Source: DASUPK01 sp963744105 (GTDB lineage: Bacteria > Actinomycetota > Thermoleophilia > Solirubrobacterales > 70-9). From it: DNA of 64,000 nt. The stretch covers positions 248,001 through 312,000 of the forward strand of contig CAVUSJ010000006.1 of assembly GCA_963744105.1 (NCBI GenBank). The letters are read 5' to 3'. This document shows, in pieces, positions 57,078 through 64,000 of the stretch (position 1 is the stretch's first letter; every line of letters begins with the position of its first letter). The notes under the pieces are model-generated. The model saw only the letters and a program-made list of their open reading frames with translations, ran no database searches and was not told the DNA's origin. Position numbers and translations under genes: made by a program.

Positions 57078-59699
57078 TTACGCCTGTGCTCTTGCTTGGA
57101 GAAATCGGATGGCCTCCTGGTGTCTGGCGATACAGGCTCCGTAAGCCCGGGATCGCCCCAGATGGGTCCTCTCCGAGGATAAGACCCGCACGGCGGGAGC
57201 GGCGAGATCGGGCGTCCATTCGCATAGACCGAGCTCGCAGAGAACCCGCACGCAGCGTGCGGCCGTCTCGGGTGTGCGCGGGTACTCGGAGGCGCCGGCG
57301 AGCGCCGCGCGGAGCACCGGCCCCTCGACCTCTCCCCCACCCTCGCTGAGCGCACGCCAGATCCCCGCGATCGAGGCGCGGAGCTCCCATTCCCTGCCGA
57401 GCAGGCGCTCAGTCAGCTGGAGCTCCGCCGGCCCGTAGGCGAGGTGCATGTATCCGTGGCCGTCGGAGTCCGCCCAGGCCAGGCCCTCGACGGCCTCGCT
57501 CGGCGGCGGATCGATCACGACGACGTGCCGGAAGCGCCGGGGGGCGTCGGGCCGCAGGGCGACGACGGTCCAGTCGACCAGGACCAGGGCGGCGCCCTCG
57601 GGGCTGCGCAGGGTCGCTTCGATCGAGTCGGAGCCGCAGCGGCAGCAGGCGATCCGCGGAAGGGAGGCGCCGAAGCGGCGCGGATCCGCGGCGGCGGAGG
57701 CGAGCTTCGCGCGGCGAGCGCCATCCGCGCAGATGGCCAGTACGGGCTCTCCGCTCGAGATCAGCTCAGCGAGGGAGGCGACGGCCGCGCCACCGCGGCG
57801 GTCGACCAGCTCACGCCTCGAGCCGTCCGCGGCGCGGACGTCGAGCAGCGCCCCGGGCTTCCCGTCGGTCACGCGATCGAGCTCGTGCCGGAACCGCTCC
57901 CACCATTCGGCGTCGGTGCCGGGGCAGCCGTCGCCGCACGGGCGGCCCTCCGGCTCGCTCGGGGCGGCGCCGAGCGGGTAGAGCTCGCGCACCACCACGC
58001 GGGGTTGCTCGGCGCCGTTCCAGCGGTCCACCTCGAGCTCCACCGAGAGGTCCAGCGGCTGATCCTCGCGGCGGGTGATCTCGCCGTTCATGCCGAACGC
58101 AACCCCGGCGGCCCGGCCGGCCCCGCTCTCGAGCTGGAAGCGGGAGTGCTTGCCCTCCTCCCCGAGCGGCCTCACCTCGCGCAGGCGCCCCGACGGAACG
58201 AGCAGCCGTGGGCCCGGGTTGCCCATGCCGAACGGGCCCAGGCTCTCGAGCTGGCGCGCGAGGTCCATCCCGATCCCCTCGCGGCCCACCCCGACCAGGG
58301 CGTCGAGGCGCTCGCAGCGGACCATGTCCCCGGGGTCGATGGCCGACCCGGCGTGTTCGATGAAGGCCTCGCGGAACTCATCGAGCCGGCCGGCTTCCAG
58401 CTCCAGGCCCGCGGCGGCCCGGTGACCGCCATAGCGGGTCAGGTGCTCGGCGGTTGCGTCGAGGGCCGCGACCAGGTCGAAGCCGGGGATGCTGCGAGCC
58501 GATCCCTTGGCCCGCTCGCCGTCGACGGAGAGCAGGATGGTCGGCTTGAAGTGCCGCTCCACCATGCGGGAGGCTGCGATGCCGACCACGCCGGGGTGCC
58601 AGCCCTCCCCCGCAAGCACGAGCGCGGGTGCGTCCGCCAGGGAACCCGGCAGCTCCGAGCGTGCGCGCTCCGCACCCTCGATGACCTTCCGCTCCGCCCA
58701 GCGGCGCTCGGCGTTGGCGCGGTCGAGCTCGGCGGCGATCGTGGCGGCGCGGTCGGAGTCGTCGGTGAGCATCAGCTCCACTCCGGCGTCCGCCCGATAG
58801 AGGCGACCGGCCGCGTTGATCCGCGGCGCGAGGCGGAAGCCCAGGGCGCCGGCGTCGACGGTCTCCGGGTCGACCGACGCGGCGGCCATCAGGGCCCGCA
58901 GCCCGATTCGCGGCCCCTCGCGGAAGAGCCGCAGGCCCTCCCGGACGAGACGCCGGTTCTCCCCCACCAGCGGGACCATGTCCGCGACGGTGGCGAGGGC
59001 GACCAGGTCGAGTTCGGAATCGGTGGGGTGCCGCCTGCCCCCGACGGTCTCGGTCGCGCCTCGGCCGGCCGCATCACAGAGCGCCGTCGCCAGCTTGTAG
59101 GCCACGCCGGCGGCGCAGAGCCCCTCAAAGGGATACTCGGAGACGACCGGATGGATGATGGGGCAGTCCGGAAGCGTCTCGGGCGGGAGGTGGTGATCCG
59201 TGACGACGACCTTCATGCCGGCGCCCCGGGCGGCGGCGACCTCCTCGGCGGAGCCGATCCCGCAGTCCACGGTGATCACGAGCTCGGTGCCCCGGCTGCG
59301 GAGCTGCTCGACGCTCGACATCGTCAGCCCGTAGCCGTCGGAGAGCCGGTCCGGGATGAACCAGTCGCACTCGGCGCCGAGGGCGCGAAGGGTCGAGACG
59401 AGGATGGCGGTCGAGGTGACGCCGTCGACGTCGTAGTCGCCGTGGATCGTGATCCGGCCCCGGTCCCGGGCGACCGAGAGGATCAGCTCGCAGGCCTCCT
59501 CGATGCCGCGGAACTCGCTGGGCTCGTGGGCCTCCCGCGCCTCGAGGAAGCGGCGGGCTGCGTCGACCGTGCGGTAGCCGCGCCGCACCAGGGTCACCGC
59601 GACCGGCTCGGCCAGCTCGAGTTCGGCCGCCAGGCGGCGAACCTCCCCATAGTCGTAGGGGTCAGCCTGAAACGCTCTGGCGGGCTCCGTCGAGGCCAT
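57078..59699 (-). CDS. recJ: Single-stranded-DNA exonuclease RecJ
   Basis: 873 residues, longer than many RecJ. The DHH core has TIHGDYDVDGVTSTAILVST, VDCGIGS and VTDHHLPPETLP; the DHHA1 part has YGGHRAAAGLELEAGRL. An OB-like domain with GMGNPGPRLLVPSGR follows. Residues from about 585 on form a C-terminal extension with a helicase-like layout (VLAICADGARRAKLASAA, LVLVDWTVVALRP, VVVIDPPPSEAV) and a CCRCG motif. It degrades ssDNA 5' to 3' in repair. Precedes rel, matching the secDF-recJ-rel actinobacterial order. Confidence 0.95.
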   Translation of the reverse strand: MASTEPARAFQADPYDYGEVRRLAAELELAEPVAVTLVRRGYRTVDAARRFLEAREAHEPSEFRGIEEACELILSVARDRGRITIHGDYDVDGVTSTAILVSTLRALGAECDWFIPDRLSDGYGLTMSSVEQLRSRGTELVITVDCGIGSAEEVAAARGAGMKVVVTDHHLPPETLPDCPIIHPVVSEYPFEGLCAAGVAYKLATALCDAAGRGATETVGGRRHPTDSELDLVALATVADMVPLVGENRRLVREGLRLFREGPRIGLRALMAAASVDPETVDAGALGFRLAPRINAAGRLYRADAGVELMLTDDSDRAATIAAELDRANAERRWAERKVIEGAERARSELPGSLADAPALVLAGEGWHPGVVGIAASRMVERHFKPTILLSVDGERAKGSARSIPGFDLVAALDATAEHLTRYGGHRAAAGLELEAGRLDEFREAFIEHAGSAIDPGDMVRCERLDALVGVGREGIGMDLARQLESLGPFGMGNPGPRLLVPSGRLREVRPLGEEGKHSRFQLESGAGRAAGVAFGMNGEITRREDQPLDLSVELEVDRWNGAEQPRVVVRELYPLGAAPSEPEGRPCGDGCPGTDAEWWERFRHELDRVTDGKPGALLDVRAADGSRRELVDRRGGAAVASLAELISSGEPVLAICADGARRAKLASAAADPRRFGASLPRIACCRCGSDSIEATLRSPEGAALVLVDWTVVALRPDAPRRFRHVVVIDPPPSEAVEGLAWADSDGHGYMHLAYGPAELQLTERLLGREWELRASIAGIWRALSEGGGEVEGPVLRAALAGASEYPRTPETAARCVRVLCELGLCEWTPDLAAPAVRVLSSERTHLGRSRAYGACIARHQEAIRFLQARAQA

Positions 59700-59738
59700 C
59701 CCGCCATCTTGAGTTCGGCCCCCGACGGAATAGGTGGA

Positions 59739-60701
59739 TTACTGGCCCTGGCGGCAGTTCACCACGCTGCGATCGAGCGCCGCACCGTCCTCGGCGACGA
59801 AGGTCAGCACGGCCCGTCCGGGGCGCAGGTTGATGCGCAGGGCTCCGTGGTGGGTGTCGTCGGCGAAGGCCAGGCGGGAGTCGGCGTGGTTCACCGGGTA
59901 GAGCTCGCGGCCGCCGGCGCCGTCGACGTACTGGGTGATGCCGCCGACGGGCTTCAAGCGCTGCAAGTCGTGGTCGTGCCCGGCGAGGACGATGGCCGCG
60001 TGTCCCTGGAGCTCGCCGAACGCGGACTGCAGCGCGCCGAGATCGCCGTGCAGCCCTGCGCTGAAGACCGGGTGGTGCATGAACGCGAGCCGGCAGGTCC
60101 CGTAGCGGGGGGTCCGCTGGATCTCGGTGCGCAGCCAGTCGAGCTGGTCCTGCGAAGTCGGGACATTGGAGTTGAGGCTGATCAGCTGCCATCCCGAAGC
60201 CGCGAAGGCGTACCAGAGGGGAGGCGGGGTGCCCCGGACCGCCGTCCAGTACGGGACGTAGCCGGTGGCGACGTTCGGCCACTCGTGGTTGCCGATCGTC
60301 GGAGCAGTGATCGCGTTGAACCGGTGATACGGCGGGTCATAGTTGGACTGGAAATCGGCCGCCGTCCCGGTCTCGTAGACGTCCCCGAGATAGAGGAGGC
60401 GGTCGACGCGCTGTGCGCCGACCATCGAGGCCACCGCCCGGCTGTCGGCTCCTCCGTCCGCCCCGTCGCCGATCGCCCAGACGACGGAGACCCGCTTCCG
60501 CCGCGAGGGCATCCAGCTGCCGCCCCCGCGCGAACCGAGGTACGGCGAGTGCGCCTTCGCCCCGGCGACTCCGCCCTGAGGATCGGAGTTCTTGTCGTGC
60601 GCGACGGTGGCGACGACCGCGAGGGACGCGGCGAGCGCCAGGACCGCCAGGCGGGCCCACATCGGGATTCGCGCGATTCGGTCGAGCATGCTCCGAATCA
60701 A
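59739..60701 (-). CDS. Secreted metallophosphoesterase (purple-acid-phosphatase-like)
   Basis: 320 residues. An N-terminal signal/anchor (ARLAVLALAASLAVVATVAH) precedes the calcineurin-like core. Metal ligand motifs are WAIGDGADGG, YLGDVYETGTA, TIGNHEWPN, AFMHHPVFSAGLHG and LAGHDHDLQRLKP. The substrate is unknown; members dephosphorylate phosphomonoesters or hydrolyse phosphodiesters at the cell surface. The C-terminal tail has one Cys. It lies 103 bases downstream of the small membrane-protein gene. Confidence 0.87.
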   Translation of the reverse strand: MIRSMLDRIARIPMWARLAVLALAASLAVVATVAHDKNSDPQGGVAGAKAHSPYLGSRGGGSWMPSRRKRVSVVWAIGDGADGGADSRAVASMVGAQRVDRLLYLGDVYETGTAADFQSNYDPPYHRFNAITAPTIGNHEWPNVATGYVPYWTAVRGTPPPLWYAFAASGWQLISLNSNVPTSQDQLDWLRTEIQRTPRYGTCRLAFMHHPVFSAGLHGDLGALQSAFGELQGHAAIVLAGHDHDLQRLKPVGGITQYVDGAGGRELYPVNHADSRLAFADDTHHGALRINLRPGRAVLTFVAEDGAALDRSVVNCRQGQ

Positions 60702-60804
60702 CTCAACATAGGTGGAGTTGGCGCGTTTCTTCGGACCATCCGAAGGAACTCCCCAAATCGACGACTCAATCTGCAGACAGGTGAATCGATGCGCGCGACC
60801 GCGA

Positions 60805-61077
60805 CTAGATGTGTTCGGCTTCCACGCCTGCGCGGACGCCCCAGGCGTAGACGATCGCCAGGCCGATGATCGTGCCCGGGACGGCGTAGAACGCCGTCGC
60901 CAGGTCGGTGTCGCCGATCGTCTTGCCGAGCAGGATCTGGGCGATCGCTCCGCTCACCATCGCTCCCGCCGTCGCACCGAGGAAGGCTCCGACGATGCCG
61001 CCCTGGAAGCGGTCCGGGACGAAGACCGTGAAGTGCCAGAGGGCGACCCCGAGCGTGAACCAGACCAGGATCGCCAT
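60805..61077 (-). CDS. Small integral membrane protein
   Basis: 90 residues with three hydrophobic segments: LVWFTLGVALWHFTVFV, GGIVGAFLGATAGAMVSGAI and FYAVPGTIIGLAIVYAWGV. A Gly/Ala-rich central helix resembles GlsB/YeaQ-type proteins, but I cannot assign it firmly. The ATG overlaps the secDF stop by one base (TAATG), so it is coupled to protein export genes. Function unknown. Confidence 0.78.
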   Translation of the reverse strand: MAILVWFTLGVALWHFTVFVPDRFQGGIVGAFLGATAGAMVSGAIAQILLGKTIGDTDLATAFYAVPGTIIGLAIVYAWGVRAGVEAEHI

Positions 61078-64000
61078 TACCTGTTCCTCCCGTGCTTTTT
61101 GCGCCGGCGCCCGCCGCCCTGTTCGCGCGCTCGGCGGAGCGCCGCAGCGCTTGCCTCGCTGAGCTCGGGCTTCTGCTGCTCGGCGCCGCCGTTCCCGCCC
61201 GCTGCGGAGTCGCCATCGCCATCGGGCTCCTCTTCACTGCCGGACCCACCGTCACCGCCTGCGCCCACCGGCGCGGGCGGCTCAGGCTGCGGCGTCGGCG
61301 CCGGCGGCGGGGCAACCGGCCCGGGCGGCTCGGGCACCACGCCGGGCACCTGCGACTGAGAGGGCGCGGGAGTGTCGGCACGGCTCGGGGCCGGCGCCGC
61401 GGGGACGGGCGTCTCGGCATGCACCGGCTCCTCGTGACCGTCCACGCGTGCGACGACGTTCTCCTCGGGGAAGGCGGGAACGGTGCCCAGCTGCTCCTCG
61501 ATCCGCTCGCGGCGGCGCCGGTAGGCGGGCTCGCGCTCCTTCCAGTGGGTGAGGACCGGTGACGCGATGAAGATCGACGAATACGTACCGGAGGCGAGGC
61601 CGACCATCATCGCGAAGGCGAAGTCCTTCAGGGTCGCGCCGCCGAAGATGAAGAGCACGGTCACGAGGAAGACGCTCGACAGACCGGTGATCAGCGACCG
61701 GGTGAGGACCTCGCTCATGGAGCGGTTGACGATCTGGGAGAAGGTCGCGCGCGGCAGCCGCGGCACGTTCTCGCGCACGCGGTCGAACACGATGACCGTG
61801 TCGTAGAGCGAGTACCCGAGGATGGTCAGGAACGCGGCGACGGTGCCGCTGGTCACCTCCCTCCCCGTCAGCGAATACACGCCTCCCGTGATCAGGATGT
61901 CGTGAGCCACGGCGATCATGACCGGCACGGCGTACTTCGGCTCGAACCGGAATGCCACATAGGCGGCGATCACCAGCAGCGAGAAGATGATCGCCTCGAT
62001 CGCGCTCTTGGCGACCTGCTGCCCGAAGGTCGGACCCACGGTGGTCGCGTTGAAGCCGTTCTGGACGATCCCGTACGCGGACTGCAGGGCCGGCTGGACC
62101 TTCTGAACCTCCTCGGGGCTCGCCTTCGAGTCGATCTCGAAGACGTTGGTGCCGAGCTCCTTGTTGGTCGCCTTCGTGATCTGCGCGTCGGTGATGCCCG
62201 CCGCGTCGACCGTGTTGCGGACATCGTTCACCGTGGTCGCCTTCTGCAGGCCGACGGTGATCCGGCTGCCGCCCTCGAAGTCGATGCCGAGGTTGAGCTG
62301 CTTCGTCGCGAACGAGAGCGCGCCGATCAGCAGGATGCAGCCGGAGAAGCTGAAGAAGTACTTGCTGGCGCGGCTGAAGTCGAAGTGCCACTTGAAGCGC
62401 TGCTCGCGGGCACCGAGCGCCGCCGGCGAGCGCAGGAAGTGCGCCCGCCCGAACAGGCCGAGGAAGGCCTGCGTGAAGACCACGGCCGTGAACAGGGAGG
62501 CGATCGTCCCGACGCCGAGCGTGAAGGCGAAGCCCTTCACGTTCGAGGTCGCCAGGGCGAACAGGATGAACGCCGTGATCAGCGTGATCACGTTCGCGTC
62601 GATGATCGTCGCGATCCCTCGCCGATACCCGGCGGAGATCGCGCTCAGCATCGATTTGCCGCCCCTCGCCTCTTCCTTTATTCGCTCGAAGATGACGATG
62701 TTGGCGTCGGCCGCCACCCCGATCGTCAGGATCAACCCCGCGATTCCCGGCAGGGTCAGCGTGATCGGGATCAGCTTGATCAGGGCGAAGAAGAGCACGC
62801 CGTAGATCGCGAGCCCGACCACCGCGACGAAGCCGAGGAAGCGGTAGTAGATCAGCAGGAAGAGGCAGACCAGGAACAGCCCGACGATCCCAGCCTTGAG
62901 CCCCTGATTGAGGGCCTGCTGGCCGAGCGTCGCGGAGACCGTCGAACTCGAGATCTGCGTCAGATCGACCGGCAGCGCGCCGATCTGGAGGATCTGCGCG
63001 AGGTCATTCGACTCCTGCTGGGTCAGGCCGTTGATCTCGGCGCCGGTCCGACCGTCGATCCCGTTCGGGTTGTCGACGAAGTTGACGATCGGGCGGGACT
63101 TGATCTGCTGGTCGAGCACGACCGCGAAGTGACCCGAGTAGGCGTCGGCCGCCGACGAATTCCCGGCGATGCCGGGCGGGGCGTTCTGCAGCCCGCGCTG
63201 GGCGATCGCCTTGGTGACGTTGGAGAACTCCTGCCGGCCGTTGCCGGAGAATGAGAAGGTCACGTCCGGCTGGTTGAACTGGTCGAAGTTGGCCTTCGGG
63301 TTGCTGATGTCGGTGCCCGAGAGCGCTGGGCGGTCCCTGATCACGAACCACTGGGCTTGGGGGCTATTCGGATTGTCTGTCTGCGTCTGGCCCTGGTCCG
63401 GCTCCTTCTGCACCACTAGCGTGCCCTGCGGGACGCTCAGGATCTGGCTGTTCGCCGGCTGCTTCTGGCCGGGCAGCTCCGAGAAGAGGTCCTTCTGCGC
63501 GTCCGACGGGCCGGCGATCCAGGCGTGTGTCTGCGAGTTGAACAGGTAGTACCGCGGCCCGGAGGTCGTGCACTTGTTCTGGAAGCACTCCGGCGTCCGC
63601 TTGGACGCGAGCTTGACGGCGTCGTAGAGGCGGCTGAAGGAGGACTCGCCGTTCGGGACGTTCGTCTTCGCCGGGTTCGGGATGACGTTCGGCTCCCAGT
63701 CGTAGAAGTACATCTGGGCCGTCTCCCCCACCTGCTTGCTCGCGTTCGCGGCGTTGCTGACGTCGGGGAGCCCGACGCGGATCGAGTCCGAGCCGATCCG
63801 GGAGATCTCCGGCTCGGACACGCCGAAAGCGTCGGTCCTCTTCCGGATGATCTCGATCGCCCGGTCCATGTCGGCGCTGTCGATCGACGGGTTCTGCGGC
63901 GTCGGGCGCGCCTGGAAGATCAGCTCGGTCCCGCCCTTCAGGTCGAGGCCGAGCGTCGTCTTCTTGGTCGCGATGACGATCCCCGACCCGAGGATCAGGA
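61077..64000 (-). CDS. secDF: Fused SecDF protein-export membrane protein (5' end outside window)
   Basis: Over 970 residues visible. SecD part: GLDLKGGTELIFQARPT after TM1, then a large extracytoplasmic P1 domain, then the SecD multi-TM region with LTLPGIAGLILTIGVAADAN and FERIKEEARGGKSMLSAIS. SecF part: LNLGIDFEGGSRITVGL, then TVAAFLTILGYSLYDTVIVF, FDRVRENVPRLPR and the second TM bundle. It uses the proton gradient to aid late steps of Sec export. A Pro/Ala/Gly-rich cytoplasmic tail of about 125 residues ends in RRRKKHGRNR. Fusion of secD and secF is less common in Actinobacteria than separate genes. Confidence 0.93.
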   Translation of the reverse strand, partial: LILGSGIVIATKKTTLGLDLKGGTELIFQARPTPQNPSIDSADMDRAIEIIRKRTDAFGVSEPEISRIGSDSIRVGLPDVSNAANASKQVGETAQMYFYDWEPNVIPNPAKTNVPNGESSFSRLYDAVKLASKRTPECFQNKCTTSGPRYYLFNSQTHAWIAGPSDAQKDLFSELPGQKQPANSQILSVPQGTLVVQKEPDQGQTQTDNPNSPQAQWFVIRDRPALSGTDISNPKANFDQFNQPDVTFSFSGNGRQEFSNVTKAIAQRGLQNAPPGIAGNSSAADAYSGHFAVVLDQQIKSRPIVNFVDNPNGIDGRTGAEINGLTQQESNDLAQILQIGALPVDLTQISSSTVSATLGQQALNQGLKAGIVGLFLVCLFLLIYYRFLGFVAVVGLAIYGVLFFALIKLIPITLTLPGIAGLILTIGVAADANIVIFERIKEEARGGKSMLSAISAGYRRGIATIIDANVITLITAFILFALATSNVKGFAFTLGVGTIASLFTAVVFTQAFLGLFGRAHFLRSPAALGAREQRFKWHFDFSRASKYFFSFSGCILLIGALSFATKQLNLGIDFEGGSRITVGLQKATTVNDVRNTVDAAGITDAQITKATNKELGTNVFEIDSKASPEEVQKVQPALQSAYGIVQNGFNATTVGPTFGQQVAKSAIEAIIFSLLVIAAYVAFRFEPKYAVPVMIAVAHDILITGGVYSLTGREVTSGTVAAFLTILGYSLYDTVIVFDRVRENVPRLPRATFSQIVNRSMSEVLTRSLITGLSSVFLVTVLFIFGGATLKDFAFAMMVGLASGTYSSIFIASPVLTHWKEREPAYRRRRERIEEQLGTVPAFPEENVVARVDGHEEPVHAETPVPAAPAPSRADTPAPSQSQVPGVVPEPPGPVAPPPAPTPQPEPPAPVGAGGDGGSGSEEEPDGDGDSAAGGNGGAEQQKPELSEASAAALRRAREQGGGRRRKKHGRNR

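Noticed and set aside
57444..60869. Very long open reading frame on the plus strand opposite recJ and the phosphoesterase (over 1100 codons)
   Set aside because: Antisense shadow of GC-rich codons. The minus strand encodes clear RecJ motifs throughout, while the plus frame is Arg/Gly/Pro/Ala-rich without domains. Similar long antisense frames occur across the window.
1..64000. CRISPR arrays, insertion sequences, prophage genes, toxin-antitoxin pairs or defence islands
   Set aside because: No spaced direct repeats, transposases, integrases, terminase or portal genes, or defence-gene motifs were found. The window is essentially core chromosome.

Overview
The window is a stretch of a GC-rich chromosome from an actinobacterium. 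The gene order (infB-rbfA-truB-ribF-rpsO-pnp-M16 peptidase-dapB, dapA-rnj-ftsK, pyr genes next to mihF-gmk-rpoZ-coaBC, secDF-recJ-rel), the actinobacterial integration host factor and the CysO-type sulfur carrier all fit Actinomycetota. The set of small secreted beta-rich proteins suggests Thermoleophilia (Solirubrobacterales/Gaiellales). That lineage call is inference. No prophage, insertion sequence, CRISPR array or rRNA is visible. There is one tRNA (Arg, anticodon CCG). Coding density is very high and many neighbours overlap as ATGA, GTGA or TGATG.

Layout. 1-5.6 kb: the N-terminal part of FtsK (cut by the window edge), an OmpR-type two-component pair with a structured 3' end and terminator, a SnoaL-like protein, a phospholipase D-like protein and a LOG-family protein. 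5.6-9.7 kb: amidase-dapA-rnj. 9.7-14.9 kb: a secreted protein, then pnp-M16 peptidase-broken small gene-dapB. 15-17.5 kb: a DsbA-like protein, msrA, a metallo-beta-lactamase and a peroxiredoxin. 17.5-25.6 kb: the translation and transcription operon rimP-nusA-infB-DUF503-rbfA-nrnA-truB-ribF-rpsO, preceded by a promoter and an intrinsic terminator that looks like an attenuator. 25.6-30.2 kb: a SnoaL-like protein, then mihF-gmk-rpoZ-coaBC-TPR-arginase-like-dtd. 30.2-40.1 kb: a complete-looking pyr operon, pyrR-pyrB-pyrC-isochorismatase-like-carA-SnoaL-like-carB-pyrK-pyrD, with every junction overlapping and a PyrR-binding hairpin at the front. 40.1-43.5 kb: a haloalkane-dehalogenase-like hydrolase, RNase Z, tRNA-Arg and an acyltransferase. 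43.5-45.9 kb: a SAM-I riboswitch driving thrC and a CysO-like sulfur carrier. 45.9-54.7 kb: CorA, a secreted YWTD propeller, two HIT hydrolases, a phosphohexomutase, an MBL hydrolase, a lipid-kinase-like protein and several secreted proteins including a cupredoxin. 54.7-64 kb: rel, recJ, a secreted phosphoesterase, a small membrane protein and a fused SecDF cut by the window end.

Most of the window is housekeeping: RNA decay (RNase J, PNPase, NrnA, RNase Z), ribosome maturation, lysine/diaminopimelate synthesis, de novo UMP synthesis and protein export. The most interesting points are regulatory RNAs (the SAM-I switch on thrC-cysO, the putative rimP attenuator, the PyrR loop, the pnp leader and the 3' structured RNA after the histidine kinase), two unexpected coupled genes inside the pyr operon, a NusA with an added Cys3His motif in place of the usual downstream ylxR, and a small gene split by two frameshifts.
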